Shown piece by piece: positions 49,535-58,817 of a DNA stretch of 64,000 nt. Position numbers and translations under genes: made by a program. Source of the stretch: Nitrincola salilacus (GTDB lineage: Bacteria > Pseudomonadota > Gammaproteobacteria > Pseudomonadales > Balneatricaceae); assembly GCF_046271865.1 (NCBI RefSeq), contig NZ_CP176580.1, forward strand, positions 186,001-250,000, written 5' to 3'. The first letter of the stretch is position 1. The number at the start of each line of letters is the position of its first letter. The notes under the pieces were generated by a model. That model was given only the letters and a program-made list of their open reading frames with translations, made no database searches and had not been told where the DNA came from.

Positions 49535-51055
49535 TTAGTCGAGCTTCAGTTTATAGTCGATGGCGCGCAGGAATTCGATCTCTTGCTCCAGATCTGCCTG
49601 TGTCAGCGGATGTTGTGCCAGCCAGCCCGGTGGGAAGCTTAGTTGTATTTTCTGCTCTTCAGTGCGCAGATTGAAAGCGGGCAGGCGTGCCTTGCTGCGA
49701 CTACGGTGCAGAATGATCGCCAGGCGTAGTATCAGACACAGTTTCAGATAGGCGTCCTGTTTCTGTTTGGGCAGGGCACGTAGCTCATCCTTCGGGATCT
49801 TGCGGCGATGACCGCGCACCAGAAATGCCAGCAACTGCTGATCCAGGTTGCTGAAACCCGGGAGATCTGAGTGTTGCAGCAGATAGGCGCTGTGGCGCTG
49901 AAAGCGTGAGTGAGAGATGGTCATGCCTATCTCATGGCTGCGAGCAGACCAGCAGAGCATGTCATGATATTCGGGATCGCCCAGATTCCATTTATCCTTG
50001 ATCTGCGCCAGTGCGATCAGGGCTGTGGCCTCAACAGAGGCGGCATGTTTTGTGTCGACATGGTAGCGGCGCATCAAAGCGAGGATCGTACGCTCACGCA
50101 CATCTTCATGGCGAAGGCGGCCCGCCATATCGTATAGCACCCCTTCACGCAGAGCGCCGTCGGAGTATTCCATCTCTTTAATGCCGAGGGAGTTGAAGGC
50201 AGCGGTGAGAATAGCCAATCCAGCGGGCAGCACAGCGACGCGTTCCGGCTTGATGTTATCAAAGCTGAGTTTGTCTACATGGCCCTGTTTCAGCAGGTAG
50301 TCCTTAAGTTTGCGGACCGCCGCGGCAGTAATGCTGATTTCGCTGTAACCCAGTGCTTCACAGGCCTGCTTGATCGCCTTGATGGTGCCGGACGAGCCGA
50401 CACAGCTGCTCCAGCCGAGGCGGCGATAGTCACGACGCAGTGACAACAGCTCTTGCTGCGCCATCGTTTCGGCCTTCATAAAGGCGGACTCTGTGATCTG
50501 GCCTGAGTGGAAGTAATGCTTGGTAAAGCTGACACAACCCATCTGCAGACTTTCCAGCAGGCGCGGTTCAAAACGCTCACCGATAACACACTCTGTACTG
50601 CCGCCACCTATATCGATCACCAGCCGTCTGCCGCTGTCATTGGCAAGTGTATGTGAAACACCAAGGTGGATCAGGCGAGCCTCTTCACGCCCGGCAATGA
50701 TCTGCACCGGAAGGCCGAGAATCTGGCTGGCACGCTCAATGAACTCGTCACTGTTCAATGCTTCACGAAGCGCATTGGTACCCACGGCGCGAATCGATTT
50801 GCGTGGCAGATCGGCCAAGCGCTGTGCAAAACGGCTCAGGCATTCAAGTCCAACCTGCTGTGCGGATTCGCTGAGAAGGCCCGAAGAATCGAGTCCCGCC
50901 GCCAGTTGCACCTTTTCAGACATCACATCGATCGGCTTGAGTTGTCCGTCCACCAGCCTGGCAACCACCATATAGAAACTGTTGGAACCCAGATCGACTG
51001 CTGCCAGCAGTGAGCCTCTTTCTGTCTGATCCGGTGTGCTTTCCTGATCGTACAT
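49535..51055 (-). CDS. ppx: Exopolyphosphatase (Ppx/GppA family)
   Basis: The start ATG at 51055 (MYDQESTPDQ) is preferred, with AAAGGAC upstream. The 506 residues include the ASKHA phosphate motifs AAVDLGSNSF (about 18-27), AVGTNALREA and VIDIGGGSTECVIG, a second ATP-like lobe, and a C-terminal HD-like region (HEIGMTISHSRFQRHSAYLL). It releases phosphate from polyphosphate ends; GppA-like pppGpp hydrolysis is also possible but the length and C-terminus favour Ppx. Divergent from trxA, as in many pseudomonads. Confidence 0.93.
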   Translation of the reverse strand: MYDQESTPDQTERGSLLAAVDLGSNSFYMVVARLVDGQLKPIDVMSEKVQLAAGLDSSGLLSESAQQVGLECLSRFAQRLADLPRKSIRAVGTNALREALNSDEFIERASQILGLPVQIIAGREEARLIHLGVSHTLANDSGRRLVIDIGGGSTECVIGERFEPRLLESLQMGCVSFTKHYFHSGQITESAFMKAETMAQQELLSLRRDYRRLGWSSCVGSSGTIKAIKQACEALGYSEISITAAAVRKLKDYLLKQGHVDKLSFDNIKPERVAVLPAGLAILTAAFNSLGIKEMEYSDGALREGVLYDMAGRLRHEDVRERTILALMRRYHVDTKHAASVEATALIALAQIKDKWNLGDPEYHDMLCWSARSHEIGMTISHSRFQRHSAYLLQHSDLPGFSNLDQQLLAFLVRGHRRKIPKDELRALPKQKQDAYLKLCLILRLAIILHRSRSKARLPAFNLRTEEQKIQLSFPPGWLAQHPLTQADLEQEIEFLRAIDYKLKLD

Positions 51056-51262
51056 GAGTGCGTTGTCCTTTCTTTCGAGTAAAGCCAAGCGATTTAAGGT
51101 CAGGGCATTTTGCCAGAGGCGGGAGGTCTAAAGAAGCGTGAATAACAATTAATCCTGCAATTGATTCGAGCGGCAGGTGTTCACAAAGATTTGATGCAGG
51201 TGTTATCATCCGTTTCTTATTGTCGAATAAAAGAGCAGCGGGTGCTGTGGAGTGAGTATCTC

Positions 51263-51589
51263 ATGAGTGAAAACATCGTTAATGTCACCGATGCGACTTT
51301 CGAAGACGAAGTGGTAAAAGCCGAAGGTCCGGTGCTGGTTGATTACTGGGCAGAATGGTGTGGCCCATGCAAAATGATCGCGCCTGTTCTGGAAGAGATC
51401 TCCAGAGAGTATGCGGGCAAGCTGAAGGTCTGCAAGCTGAATATCGACGAAAACAATGAAACCCCACCGAAGTTCGGCATTCGCGGCATTCCTACCCTGA
51501 TGCTGTTCAAGGGCGGTAATGTTGAAGCCACTAAAGTCGGGGCTTTGTCAAAATCACAGCTGTCAGCTTTCATCGACGCTAATCTGTGA
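51263..51589 (+). CDS. trxA: Thioredoxin 1
   Basis: The ATG at 51263 (MSENIVNVTD) follows GGAG at 9 bases and gives the standard 108-residue length. The active site is WCGPCK (about 31-36), with the cis-proline in GIPTLMLF. It reduces disulfides with electrons from thioredoxin reductase. It precedes rho as in E. coli and is followed by a clear terminator. Confidence 0.97.
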   Translation: MSENIVNVTDATFEDEVVKAEGPVLVDYWAEWCGPCKMIAPVLEEISREYAGKLKVCKLNIDENNETPPKFGIRGIPTLMLFKGGNVEATKVGALSKSQLSAFIDANL

Positions 51590-51603
51590 TGCCTGTTGCC
51601 GTG

Positions 51604-51640
51604 GAAAGCGTGACTAAGTTGAGCCAGGTCACGTTTTCTC
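51604..51640 (+). terminator. Terminator of trxA
   Basis: GAAAGCGTGAC (51604-51614) pairs with GTCACGTTTTC (51628-51638) over 11 bp with one G-U pair. The 3' arm is U-rich. It lies 15 bases after the trxA stop and before the rho leader. Confidence 0.75.
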
Positions 51641-51722
51641 TCGGTAAGTGCTGGACATGACAAATTAAAGCCTTTATATTGAAGTCACGTGCACTTTTTC
51701 ATCTTTATTCCTGCGCACGTAA

Positions 51723-51800
51723 TGATCAGAACTGTAGTTGATCAGAACTGAATCTTTCCAACTAACCTCCTCATTTCCATTCATATTTCAGTCCCTAGCG
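51723..51800 (+). promoter_or_regulatory. rho leader: C-rich, G-poor stretch with a direct repeat
   Basis: TGATCAGAACTG is repeated at 51723-51734 and 51739-51750. From about 51745 to 51796 the RNA would hold about 19 C and only 2 G, the C>G bubble typical of Rho-utilisation sites. The rho leader is known in E. coli to be a site of Rho self-attenuation. No leader peptide is asserted. Confidence 0.6.
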
Positions 51801-51818
51801 GCTGCACCTAAAGACACT

Positions 51819-53078
51819 ATGAATCTTAGCGAATTAAAACTTAAAAGTGTTCCAGACCTTCTGGAAATTGCGAACACCATGGGCCTCGAAAACATGGCCC
51901 GTTCCCGTAAGCAGGATGTCATCTTTGCGATCCTCAAGAAGCACGCCAAGAGCGGCGAGGATATCCATGGTGATGGCGTTCTCGAAATTCTCCAGGACGG
52001 TTTTGGCTTTCTTCGCTCAGCCGACTGTTCTTACCTGGCCGGGCCCGATGATATCTATGTATCGCCGAGCCAGATACGCCGCTTCAACCTGCGTACAGGT
52101 GACACGATTTCCGGGAAGATAAGACCCCCGAAAGACAGCGAGCGCTACTTTGCGCTGTTGAAAGTGGACGATATAAACTTTGATCGTCCCGAAAATGCCA
52201 AAAACAAAATCCTGTTTGAAAACCTTACCCCTCTTTTTGCCCAGTCACGAATCCGTATGGAAGTGGGTAACGGTAGTACCGAAGATATCACTGCGCGTGT
52301 TATCGATCTGGTATCGCCGATGGGTAAAGGCCAGCGTGCGTTGATCGTTTCTCCGCCAAAAGCCGGTAAGACATTGATGCTGCAGAATATTGCCAACAGC
52401 ATCACGCGTAACAGCCCTGATTGCTATCTGATTGTACTGCTGATTGACGAGCGTCCTGAGGAAGTCACCGACATGCAGCGCACCGTGCGTGGCGAAGTGG
52501 TTGCCTCCACCTTCGATGAGCCGCCATCACGCCATGTGCAGGTTGCCGAAATGGTGCTGGAAAAAGCCAAGCGTCTGACCGAACACAAAAAAGATGTCGT
52601 GATTCTGCTCGACTCCATCACGCGTCTGGCACGTGCCTATAACACGGTTATCCCCTCATCCGGCAAGGTACTGACCGGTGGTGTGGATGCGCATGCTCTG
52701 GAACGCCCGAAACGTTTCTTTGGTGCCGCACGTAACATCGAAGAGGGCGGCAGTCTGACTATTATCGCCACGGCGCTGGTGGATACCGGTTCCAAGATGG
52801 ACGAAGTAATCTACGAAGAGTTCAAGGGTACCGGTAATGCCGAGGTTCATCTGGATCGTCGTATTGCTGAGAAGCGCGTGTTCCCGGCGATCAATATCCG
52901 TCGCTCCGGTACGCGTCGTGAAGATCTGCTGACCACCGAAGATGAGCTGCAGCGCATGTGGATTCTGCGTAAGCTGCTGGATCCGATGGATGATTCCGCT
53001 GCGACTGAGTTCGTTATCGATAAGCTGAAGGACTTCAAGACCAATGAAGAGTTCTTCCAGTCGATGAAGCGCAAATAA
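51819..53078 (+). CDS. rho: Transcription termination factor Rho
   Basis: The start ATG at 51819 (MNLSELKLKSV) gives 419 residues, identical in length to E. coli Rho. The primary RNA-binding domain holds GFGFLRSADCSYLAGPDDIY and the RNP-like contacts. The ATPase has P-loop SPPKAGKTLML (about 180), Walker B VILLDSITRLARAYN, the secondary-site Q-loop GSGKVLTGG-like segment PSSGKVLTGGVD and the R-loop GTGNAEVHLDR. It ends untranslated or structured transcripts. Its leader suggests autoregulation. Confidence 0.98.
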   Translation: MNLSELKLKSVPDLLEIANTMGLENMARSRKQDVIFAILKKHAKSGEDIHGDGVLEILQDGFGFLRSADCSYLAGPDDIYVSPSQIRRFNLRTGDTISGKIRPPKDSERYFALLKVDDINFDRPENAKNKILFENLTPLFAQSRIRMEVGNGSTEDITARVIDLVSPMGKGQRALIVSPPKAGKTLMLQNIANSITRNSPDCYLIVLLIDERPEEVTDMQRTVRGEVVASTFDEPPSRHVQVAEMVLEKAKRLTEHKKDVVILLDSITRLARAYNTVIPSSGKVLTGGVDAHALERPKRFFGAARNIEEGGSLTIIATALVDTGSKMDEVIYEEFKGTGNAEVHLDRRIAEKRVFPAINIRRSGTRREDLLTTEDELQRMWILRKLLDPMDDSAATEFVIDKLKDFKTNEEFFQSMKRK

Positions 53079-53091
53079 AAAGATCCAACCC

Positions 53092-53121
53092 ACGGGAGCC
53101 AGCGTAAATTCTGGCTCCCGT
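53092..53121 (+). terminator. Hairpin after rho
   Basis: ACGGGAGCCAG (53092-53102) and CTGGCTCCCGT (53111-53121) form a perfect 11-bp stem with an 8-base loop. There is no U-run, so termination may be Rho-assisted or the stem may protect the 3' end. Confidence 0.6.
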
Positions 53122-53200
53122 ATCCTCTGATAGTGTGGCCGACCATTCGGATTGCGAGTGGGCTGTTGCTTCCTTATCTCAGATCAGACAAGCTTGAATC

Positions 53201-54706
53201 ATGTCGACTCCCAAATATAAAGATCTGCGCGATTTCATGGCATTGCTGGAATCCCGCGGTGAACTTAAACGCATCAGCTTTCCTGTCAGCCCCCATCTGG
53301 AAATGACAGAGATAGCGGATCGTACCCTGCGTGCCGGTGGCCCGGCTCTGTTGTTTGAAAATCCTGTCGGCTATCGCTTCCCGGTGCTTGCCAATCTGTT
53401 CGGAACGCCCGAGCGGGTGGCACTGGGCATGGGCGCTGAATCGGTGACAGCCCTGCGTGATGTCGGGCATCTGCTGGCGCAGCTGAAAGAGCCTGAGCCG
53501 CCGAAAGGGATGAAAGATGCCTGGGAGAAGCTTCCGGTCTTTCGTCAGGTGCTGAACATGGGGCCCAAACTCCTCAAGTCGGCGCCCTGTCAGACGCATG
53601 TGATCGAAGGTGATGATGTCGACCTGTATCAATTGCCGATTCAGACCTGCTGGCCCGGTGATGCCGGTCCTTTAGTGACCTGGCCACTGGTGATCACGCG
53701 TGGTCCGAACAAACCGCGACAGAATCTGGGTATCTATCGGCAGCAGTTGATTGGACGCAATAAGTTGATTATGCGCTGGTTGGCGCATCGAGGAGGCGCG
53801 CTGGATTTCCGTGAATGGAAGCAGCAGCACCCGGGCGAGCCTTTTCCTGTAGCGGTGGCGCTGGGTGCAGACCCTGCAACGATTCTGGGCGCAGTAACGC
53901 CTGTGCCGGATACTCTGTCGGAATATGCGTTTGCCGGCCTGTTGCGTGGCAGCAAGACAGAGTTGATCAAGTGTATCGGCAGCGATCTGCAGGTACCGGC
54001 AAGTGCCGAGTTTATTCTTGAAGGCCACATCTATCCGGATGAGATGGCAGATGAAGGGCCCTTCGGAGATCATACCGGCTATTATAATGAGGTGGACCGT
54101 TTCCCTGTGTTTACTGTGGAACGCATCACGCACCGCAATAATCCGATCTATCACAGTACCTACACCGGACGTCCACCGGATGAACCCGCCGTGCTGGGTG
54201 TGGCATTGAATGAAGTATTTATTCCGATTCTGCAGAAGCAGTTCCCCGAGATAGTCGATTTCTATCTGCCACCCGAAGGCTGCTCCTACAGAATGGCGGT
54301 GGTGACGATGAAAAAGCAGTACCCGGGGCATGCCAAGCGGGTAATGCTCGGTGTGTGGTCCTATCTGCGCCAGTTCATGTATACCAAGTTTGTGATTGTC
54401 TGCGATGATGATATCAATGCCCGTGACTGGAATGATGTGATCTGGGCTATCACTACGCGTATGGATCCACAGCGCGATACGGTGATGATTGATAATACGC
54501 CGATCGACTATCTTGATTTTGCATCCCCGGTCTCCGGGTTGGGATCGAAGATGGGGATGGATGCAACCAACAAGTGGCCAGGCGAAAGCACGCGAGAGTG
54601 GGGAGAACCCATTGTCATGGATGCGGCGGTCAAACAGCGAATTGATGAGATCTGGGGTGAGCTGGGCATCCCTGAAACGGCTCGAAAGGATCGGAAGGAA
54701 AGCTAA
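53201..54706 (+). CDS. ubiD: 4-hydroxy-3-polyprenylbenzoate decarboxylase
   Basis: It decarboxylates 4-hydroxy-3-polyprenylbenzoate in ubiquinone synthesis, using prenylated FMN made by UbiX. The 501 residues match E. coli UbiD (497). Visible segments include LESRGELKRISFPV, the cofactor-binding and acid-base residues in MADEGPFGDHTGYYNEVDRFP (E-x-x-x-x-D region) and IHRLKPDDE-like ITTRMDPQRDT. The next gene begins directly at the stop (TAA then GTG), an operon with a Fre-like reductase as in E. coli. Confidence 0.95.
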   Translation: MSTPKYKDLRDFMALLESRGELKRISFPVSPHLEMTEIADRTLRAGGPALLFENPVGYRFPVLANLFGTPERVALGMGAESVTALRDVGHLLAQLKEPEPPKGMKDAWEKLPVFRQVLNMGPKLLKSAPCQTHVIEGDDVDLYQLPIQTCWPGDAGPLVTWPLVITRGPNKPRQNLGIYRQQLIGRNKLIMRWLAHRGGALDFREWKQQHPGEPFPVAVALGADPATILGAVTPVPDTLSEYAFAGLLRGSKTELIKCIGSDLQVPASAEFILEGHIYPDEMADEGPFGDHTGYYNEVDRFPVFTVERITHRNNPIYHSTYTGRPPDEPAVLGVALNEVFIPILQKQFPEIVDFYLPPEGCSYRMAVVTMKKQYPGHAKRVMLGVWSYLRQFMYTKFVIVCDDDINARDWNDVIWAITTRMDPQRDTVMIDNTPIDYLDFASPVSGLGSKMGMDATNKWPGESTREWGEPIVMDAAVKQRIDEIWGELGIPETARKDRKES

Positions 54707-55444
54707 GTGAATAAACGTCTGACTGATATTGTGGCGGTTGAGCGGTTGAACCGGGATGTGTTCAGGATATCGCTCGCTCTGGTGGCGTCTGATGCCGAGA
54801 ATCTGGATTTTTTTGCCGGACAGTATCTTGATCTTTCATTGCCGGATGGCAAGAAGGCCTCTTTTTCCATTGCTTCGGCCCCGGATCTCGGTCGTATACT
54901 GGAGCTGCATATCCGACATATGCCGGGCAGTGTGATCAATGAGGGTATTCTGGATTACCTGCAGACACAACAACAGGTGGAGATCACCCTGCCGATGGGG
55001 AGTTGTTTTCTAAAGGCCTGCGACGTCATTGATAAGAATACGCATCTGGTATTTGCAGCGGCCAGTACCGGCTTTGCCCAGACCAAGAGCCTGGTGGAGC
55101 ATCTGTTGGCCAACGGCATCAGCAATCCGATAGATGTTTATTGGGGTGCACGGGTCGAAGAGGATATGTATCTCGAAACGCTGGCAAAACAGTGGGCCGA
55201 GCACCATGCCAATCTGCGTTTCATTCCAGTGGTCAGTGAGCCGGCAAAAAGTCCCGGTTGGTCGGGTCGCACGGGCCTGTTGCCGGATGCGATCAGCGAC
55301 GATCTGACCTCCATTGAGGCGGTGCAGTTGTTTGCCAGTGGTTCGCCTGCGATGGTTTACGCGCTGCTGGATAGAATGGAAGCGCGTGGCATGCAGCAGG
55401 AGCAGATACATTCTGATGTATTCGCCTACGCGCCGAGGCCCTGA
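54707..55444 (+). CDS. fre: NAD(P)H-flavin reductase (Fre family)
   Basis: The start is a GTG at 54707 directly after the ubiD stop, with GGAAGGAA upstream. The 245-residue protein has the flavin-binding segment KKASFSIASAPDLG, the nucleotide-binding region LVFAAASTGFAQTKSLVEHLL and the ending ASGSPAMVYALLDRM. Fre reduces free flavins for the use of other enzymes; here it could supply reduced FMN to UbiX/UbiD. It lacks the ferredoxin domain of related oxygenase reductases. A strong bidirectional hairpin follows. Confidence 0.9.
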   Translation: MNKRLTDIVAVERLNRDVFRISLALVASDAENLDFFAGQYLDLSLPDGKKASFSIASAPDLGRILELHIRHMPGSVINEGILDYLQTQQQVEITLPMGSCFLKACDVIDKNTHLVFAAASTGFAQTKSLVEHLLANGISNPIDVYWGARVEEDMYLETLAKQWAEHHANLRFIPVVSEPAKSPGWSGRTGLLPDAISDDLTSIEAVQLFASGSPAMVYALLDRMEARGMQQEQIHSDVFAYAPRP

Positions 55445-55471
55445 GCTGACTCTGTCGGGGTGTTGATGTAA

Positions 55472-55505
55472 AAAAGAAGCCGGTCGTTAAAAGCCGGCTT
55501 CTTTT
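55472..55505. terminator. Bidirectional terminator between fre and hemY
   Basis: AAAAGAAGCCGG (55472-55483) pairs with CCGGCTTCTTTT (55494-55505) with a 10-base loop. The arms provide A- and T-tracts on both strands, so it can end both fre and the hem operon. Confidence 0.9.
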
Positions 55506-55549
55506 ATGAGCTATTACTGAGGGAAGCAACTGCTTTTACTGCAGCCGCT

Positions 55550-56815
55550 TCAGGCGGGAGTTGTGCTGCCTGTCAGAGCCGGTTGAGGCATGGGCAGAGA
55601 GGGTAGTCCGTAACCGCTGATCTCCACTGCGCGTCCAACCATCTGCTGTGCCTGCTCCTTATCGCCAAGGTGGTGATAGAGTCGGCTCAGTTCACCATAG
55701 GCCTCAGCGGTCGGTTTCAGCTTCAGACTGGCTTCAAAGTACTCCACAGCCCCGCCCCAGTTGTGATTCAACAGGGACAAACGACCCAGCGTCAGCAGCA
55801 GCTCGGCACTTTCACCGTGCTTTTCCAGCCACTGTCTGGCGGTCTCAAGCTGCTTCTTCGGCTTGTCACTGTTGATACAACCATACTGCACGATCAGTTT
55901 ACTGCTCCAGTGCTGTTCCAGACTCTCACGCAGCAGAACTTCTGCTTTGCTGCCCTCGTCCAGCTGGCCTAACAGTTCGGCATAGCGGCTGGTCAGTTCT
56001 TCCTGTGATGTGGCAGGGGTCGGTAGCTTCTGCCAGAAAGCCTGAAGCGCTTTCGCTCTGGCTTGATTGGTTGAGTCGTCTGGCTGGCTGTGCAGTGTCT
56101 GATCCAGCAGGATGAGATAACACTGTTGCTCTAGCGCCAGTTGTTGCTCATCAGTCAGAGCGCGGTGGCGTCTGAGGACGGGTAGCAGTTCCGACAGGCC
56201 TTGCCAGTCCTGCAACTGCAGATAGGTATCCTTGAGCAGCAGCATCACCTGAGTATTTTTGGGCGCCAACTTGCGCAGGTTCAGCAGGTTATCGAGCGCT
56301 TCACGACTCTGTCCTCTGGCCAGCTGAATCTGAGCCTGGGCCAGTGTGACGGCTGTTTCGGCATCGGGTTCTGATTTCAGTGCCTTGCTGAGCAGTTCAT
56401 CTGCTCCCGCCTTGTCGCCGGATTCGTGTGCAGCCTTGGCTGCAGCCAGCAGGTTAATCAGAGGTACGGAGGCATCATCGGCAGATCTGACCAGTTCACG
56501 TCGGGCCTTGAGCCAGTTTCCTTCAGACATTGCCAGCACCCCTTTCAGGGTGGCTTTGCGCGCAGCCTGCTGGCGTCTTTTCAGGCGCCACTCTTTAATG
56601 CGGCCTGTTGGCAGACCCATGCTACTGATCAGGTTGAGCAGCAGATGCATCAGGATAAAGGCCACCAGCAGTATGACTACCATCACCCAGATACTGGTTT
56701 CGACGGTCGTGTGCTGATAAGCCAGCAGAACATAACCGGCATCCTGGATCATCAACTGGCCAAGCCAGGCTCCGGCCAGCAGTAGTATGAGCAGCAGGAG
56801 AAAGAGTTTTTTCAT
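55550..56815 (-). CDS. hemY: HemY-type TPR membrane protein
   Basis: The 421-residue protein has two N-terminal membrane spans (about 4-24 and 41-62), then a long TPR-like helical domain, consistent with gammaproteobacterial HemY of the hemCDXY operon. It is named in haem synthesis by position, but is unrelated to the Bacillus protoporphyrinogen oxidase HemY and its role is uncertain. It overlaps hemX by 4 bases (ATGA). Confidence 0.92.
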   Translation of the reverse strand: MKKLFLLLLILLLAGAWLGQLMIQDAGYVLLAYQHTTVETSIWVMVVILLVAFILMHLLLNLISSMGLPTGRIKEWRLKRRQQAARKATLKGVLAMSEGNWLKARRELVRSADDASVPLINLLAAAKAAHESGDKAGADELLSKALKSEPDAETAVTLAQAQIQLARGQSREALDNLLNLRKLAPKNTQVMLLLKDTYLQLQDWQGLSELLPVLRRHRALTDEQQLALEQQCYLILLDQTLHSQPDDSTNQARAKALQAFWQKLPTPATSQEELTSRYAELLGQLDEGSKAEVLLRESLEQHWSSKLIVQYGCINSDKPKKQLETARQWLEKHGESAELLLTLGRLSLLNHNWGGAVEYFEASLKLKPTAEAYGELSRLYHHLGDKEQAQQMVGRAVEISGYGLPSLPMPQPALTGSTTPA

Positions 56816-57996
56816 GAGCGAGCCCTCTCCAGCTTGAGTCTTCTCAGCTCTGCCAGGTGAGCCTGGAGTGCTTGCAGCGATCCTGTGATGGCTGGAATTT
56901 CAGGTGCGACATTCAGATTCTCCAGTTCACTGATACCGCGGAGCAATGCCTGTGTGGTGCTGTCTTCAGGTTCAAAGTAGGTGTTTATCCAGTCTGCGGC
57001 CTTATTGAGGCTGTCATCATAGGCAGCTTGCTGGCGCTGCAGCAGGGAGAGTTGCGCCTGCTCGAACATCAGCTCCAGATTCTGTTTCAGATAATAGGTC
57101 TGCTCAGGCGACAGTAGCGGCTCAATCGGTTCATTATGGCGTTGAATCACGATCAGTTGTTCAAACTTATCCATCGCACTATTCATCGCAGCCTTGGCGC
57201 CACTGCCCCAGCTGTCCTTCAGATCGTCAGGTGTCATCTCTTCCAGCAGATTAGGTAGCTGACGTCGGTCGGTCACGGGAATCTGGCGCAGCTGTGATGC
57301 CTGTTGTTTCATCGCACTCAGACGCAGAAACACACCTTCAGTATCCACCTGAGGGACGGCTTCGAGCGCTGCAATATCGGATGCCAGTGCCTCTCTGACC
57401 GGATAAAGGGAGGCGTCATCGGCTTCCAGCAAAATCTCATCGGCCGACTTCAGCAGGGTCAGAGCACCACTGGCTGTCTGCTCCATCAGAACTCGCTGGT
57501 TGGCAAGGCGCAGCAGGTACTCCGTCTCGGCCAGTAGCCAATCCTTGTCGGAGGTGCGCTGTTGAGCGGTGACCTGCTGGATGCTGCGAGTCAGTCTTTC
57601 ATGCAACTCATCGATATTGCGCTGGCCGGTTTCAGCATTGGACTGAATCTGTCCCAGTTGCTGATTGATGTTACTCAGGTTTTGAGAAACCTCACCGCGA
57701 GTCACCTCCAGACTGGATTCGACCTGGCTGAGCAGGTCTCTTTCAATGCTCTGTGCCTGCTGCTGCAGCTTCAGATTTTCCCAGATCAGATACCCACTCA
57801 ACAGCAGTGCAATGATCGCGAGCACCAGAGCAAGGATGCCTGGCCAGGCTATGCTGCTGTTGTTCGTTGTGCTGCCTGTGGTTGCTGATCTCTGCTTTGC
57901 CGTATCGACCGGTCTGGTTTGTTCGGTCGTATCATCAGCCTTGGTTTCTTGCTTAGCCTGGCTATCTGGGATTTGGTTATCTGGGGTTTCTTTCAT
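56812..57996 (-). CDS. hemX: HemX-type membrane protein
   Basis: The 394-residue protein has a charged, Thr/Asp-rich N-terminus, one span (about 49-70, GILALVLAIIALLLSGYLIW) and a coiled-coil periplasmic domain, as in the HemX family (sometimes called a uroporphyrinogen methyltransferase relative, without methyltransferase motifs). It contains DWLLAETEYLLRLANQRVLM, the family signature. It overlaps hemD by 4 bases and hemY by 4 bases, so the four genes are translationally coupled. Confidence 0.92.
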   Translation of the reverse strand: MKETPDNQIPDSQAKQETKADDTTEQTRPVDTAKQRSATTGSTTNNSSIAWPGILALVLAIIALLLSGYLIWENLKLQQQAQSIERDLLSQVESSLEVTRGEVSQNLSNINQQLGQIQSNAETGQRNIDELHERLTRSIQQVTAQQRTSDKDWLLAETEYLLRLANQRVLMEQTASGALTLLKSADEILLEADDASLYPVREALASDIAALEAVPQVDTEGVFLRLSAMKQQASQLRQIPVTDRRQLPNLLEEMTPDDLKDSWGSGAKAAMNSAMDKFEQLIVIQRHNEPIEPLLSPEQTYYLKQNLELMFEQAQLSLLQRQQAAYDDSLNKAADWINTYFEPEDSTTQALLRGISELENLNVAPEIPAITGSLQALQAHLAELRRLKLERARS

Positions 57997-58817
57997 GCCG
58001 GTTTTTCCAGTTTGTTGGCTGGTATTAAAGCCTGAACCATTGATTGGTCATCAGGTCCCTGCGCGATAGTAATCTGTGTGAAGCCAAGCTGCTCGGCCAG
58101 TCTGGCAATGCGCAGGCTGGGAAGGATCAGTTGTGTCTCAAACAGTTTTTTTCGTTGAGTGTCTGATGCCTGATCGGTGATCTGCATCAGGTTACTCAGT
58201 CCATCACCACTGGTGACCAGCATAGCGGATATTGGCTGATCATAAATAGTACTTTGGACAATAGCCTGAGGATAGCGAGGACAGCGGCGGTAGTAAACGG
58301 TTGCACAGTCGACGCGGGCGCCTCGGGCACTGAGCGTGTCGTAAAGCAACTCGCGGCCGCTGTCTCCACGCAGGATCAGAAAGCGCTGACCCTTGATCTG
58401 TTGCAATGATTCGGCTTGAAGCAAAGCTTCTGAATCAAATCCGCCAGATTGATACCAGGCATCGAAGCCCAGGTTCTGCAGCGTTTCGCTGGTCTGGCGG
58501 CCGATGCCTATCCATTGCACGCCCAGTGGTGGTTGGGGCCAGTAGGTATCGATCCAGGCAGCTCCTTGGCGTGCGGCGTTTGCGCTGACGAAGATCACTC
58601 CGTGGTAGAGGTCGAGGTCGAGAATACAGCGCTTCAACTGCAGATAATCAGTTGTGTCTGATTCACCCACAGGCTCTATCTGCAGCAGTGGTAACGGTAC
58701 CGCCTGCCCGCCGAGAGAGGAGATCAGTTCAATTTGCCTTTGTGACTGGTGCGAAGGCCGGGTCACCAATATCCTCTGCCCAAGTAAGGGTGCCGAAGCA
58801 GATGCCGCTTTAACCAC
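57993..58817 (-). CDS. hemD: Uroporphyrinogen-III synthase
   Basis: It closes hydroxymethylbilane to uroporphyrinogen III. The start is a GTG at 58817, overlapping the hemC stop; an open frame continues upstream inside hemC but shows no HemD similarity. The 274-residue protein has ILVTRPSHQSQRQIELI at the N-terminus, VIFVSANAARQGA, and the C-terminal LVTSGDGLSNLMQ pattern of the two-lobed HemD fold. GAGG upstream lies in hemC about 12 bases away, so coupling to hemC is likely. Confidence 0.9.
   Translation of the reverse strand: MVKAASASAPLLGQRILVTRPSHQSQRQIELISSLGGQAVPLPLLQIEPVGESDTTDYLQLKRCILDLDLYHGVIFVSANAARQGAAWIDTYWPQPPLGVQWIGIGRQTSETLQNLGFDAWYQSGGFDSEALLQAESLQQIKGQRFLILRGDSGRELLYDTLSARGARVDCATVYYRRCPRYPQAIVQSTIYDQPISAMLVTSGDGLSNLMQITDQASDTQRKKLFETQLILPSLRIARLAEQLGFTQITIAQGPDDQSMVQALIPANKLEKPA

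Noticed and set aside
53672..54331. 219-codon open frame antisense to ubiD
   Set aside because: The sense strand encodes conserved UbiD residues throughout.
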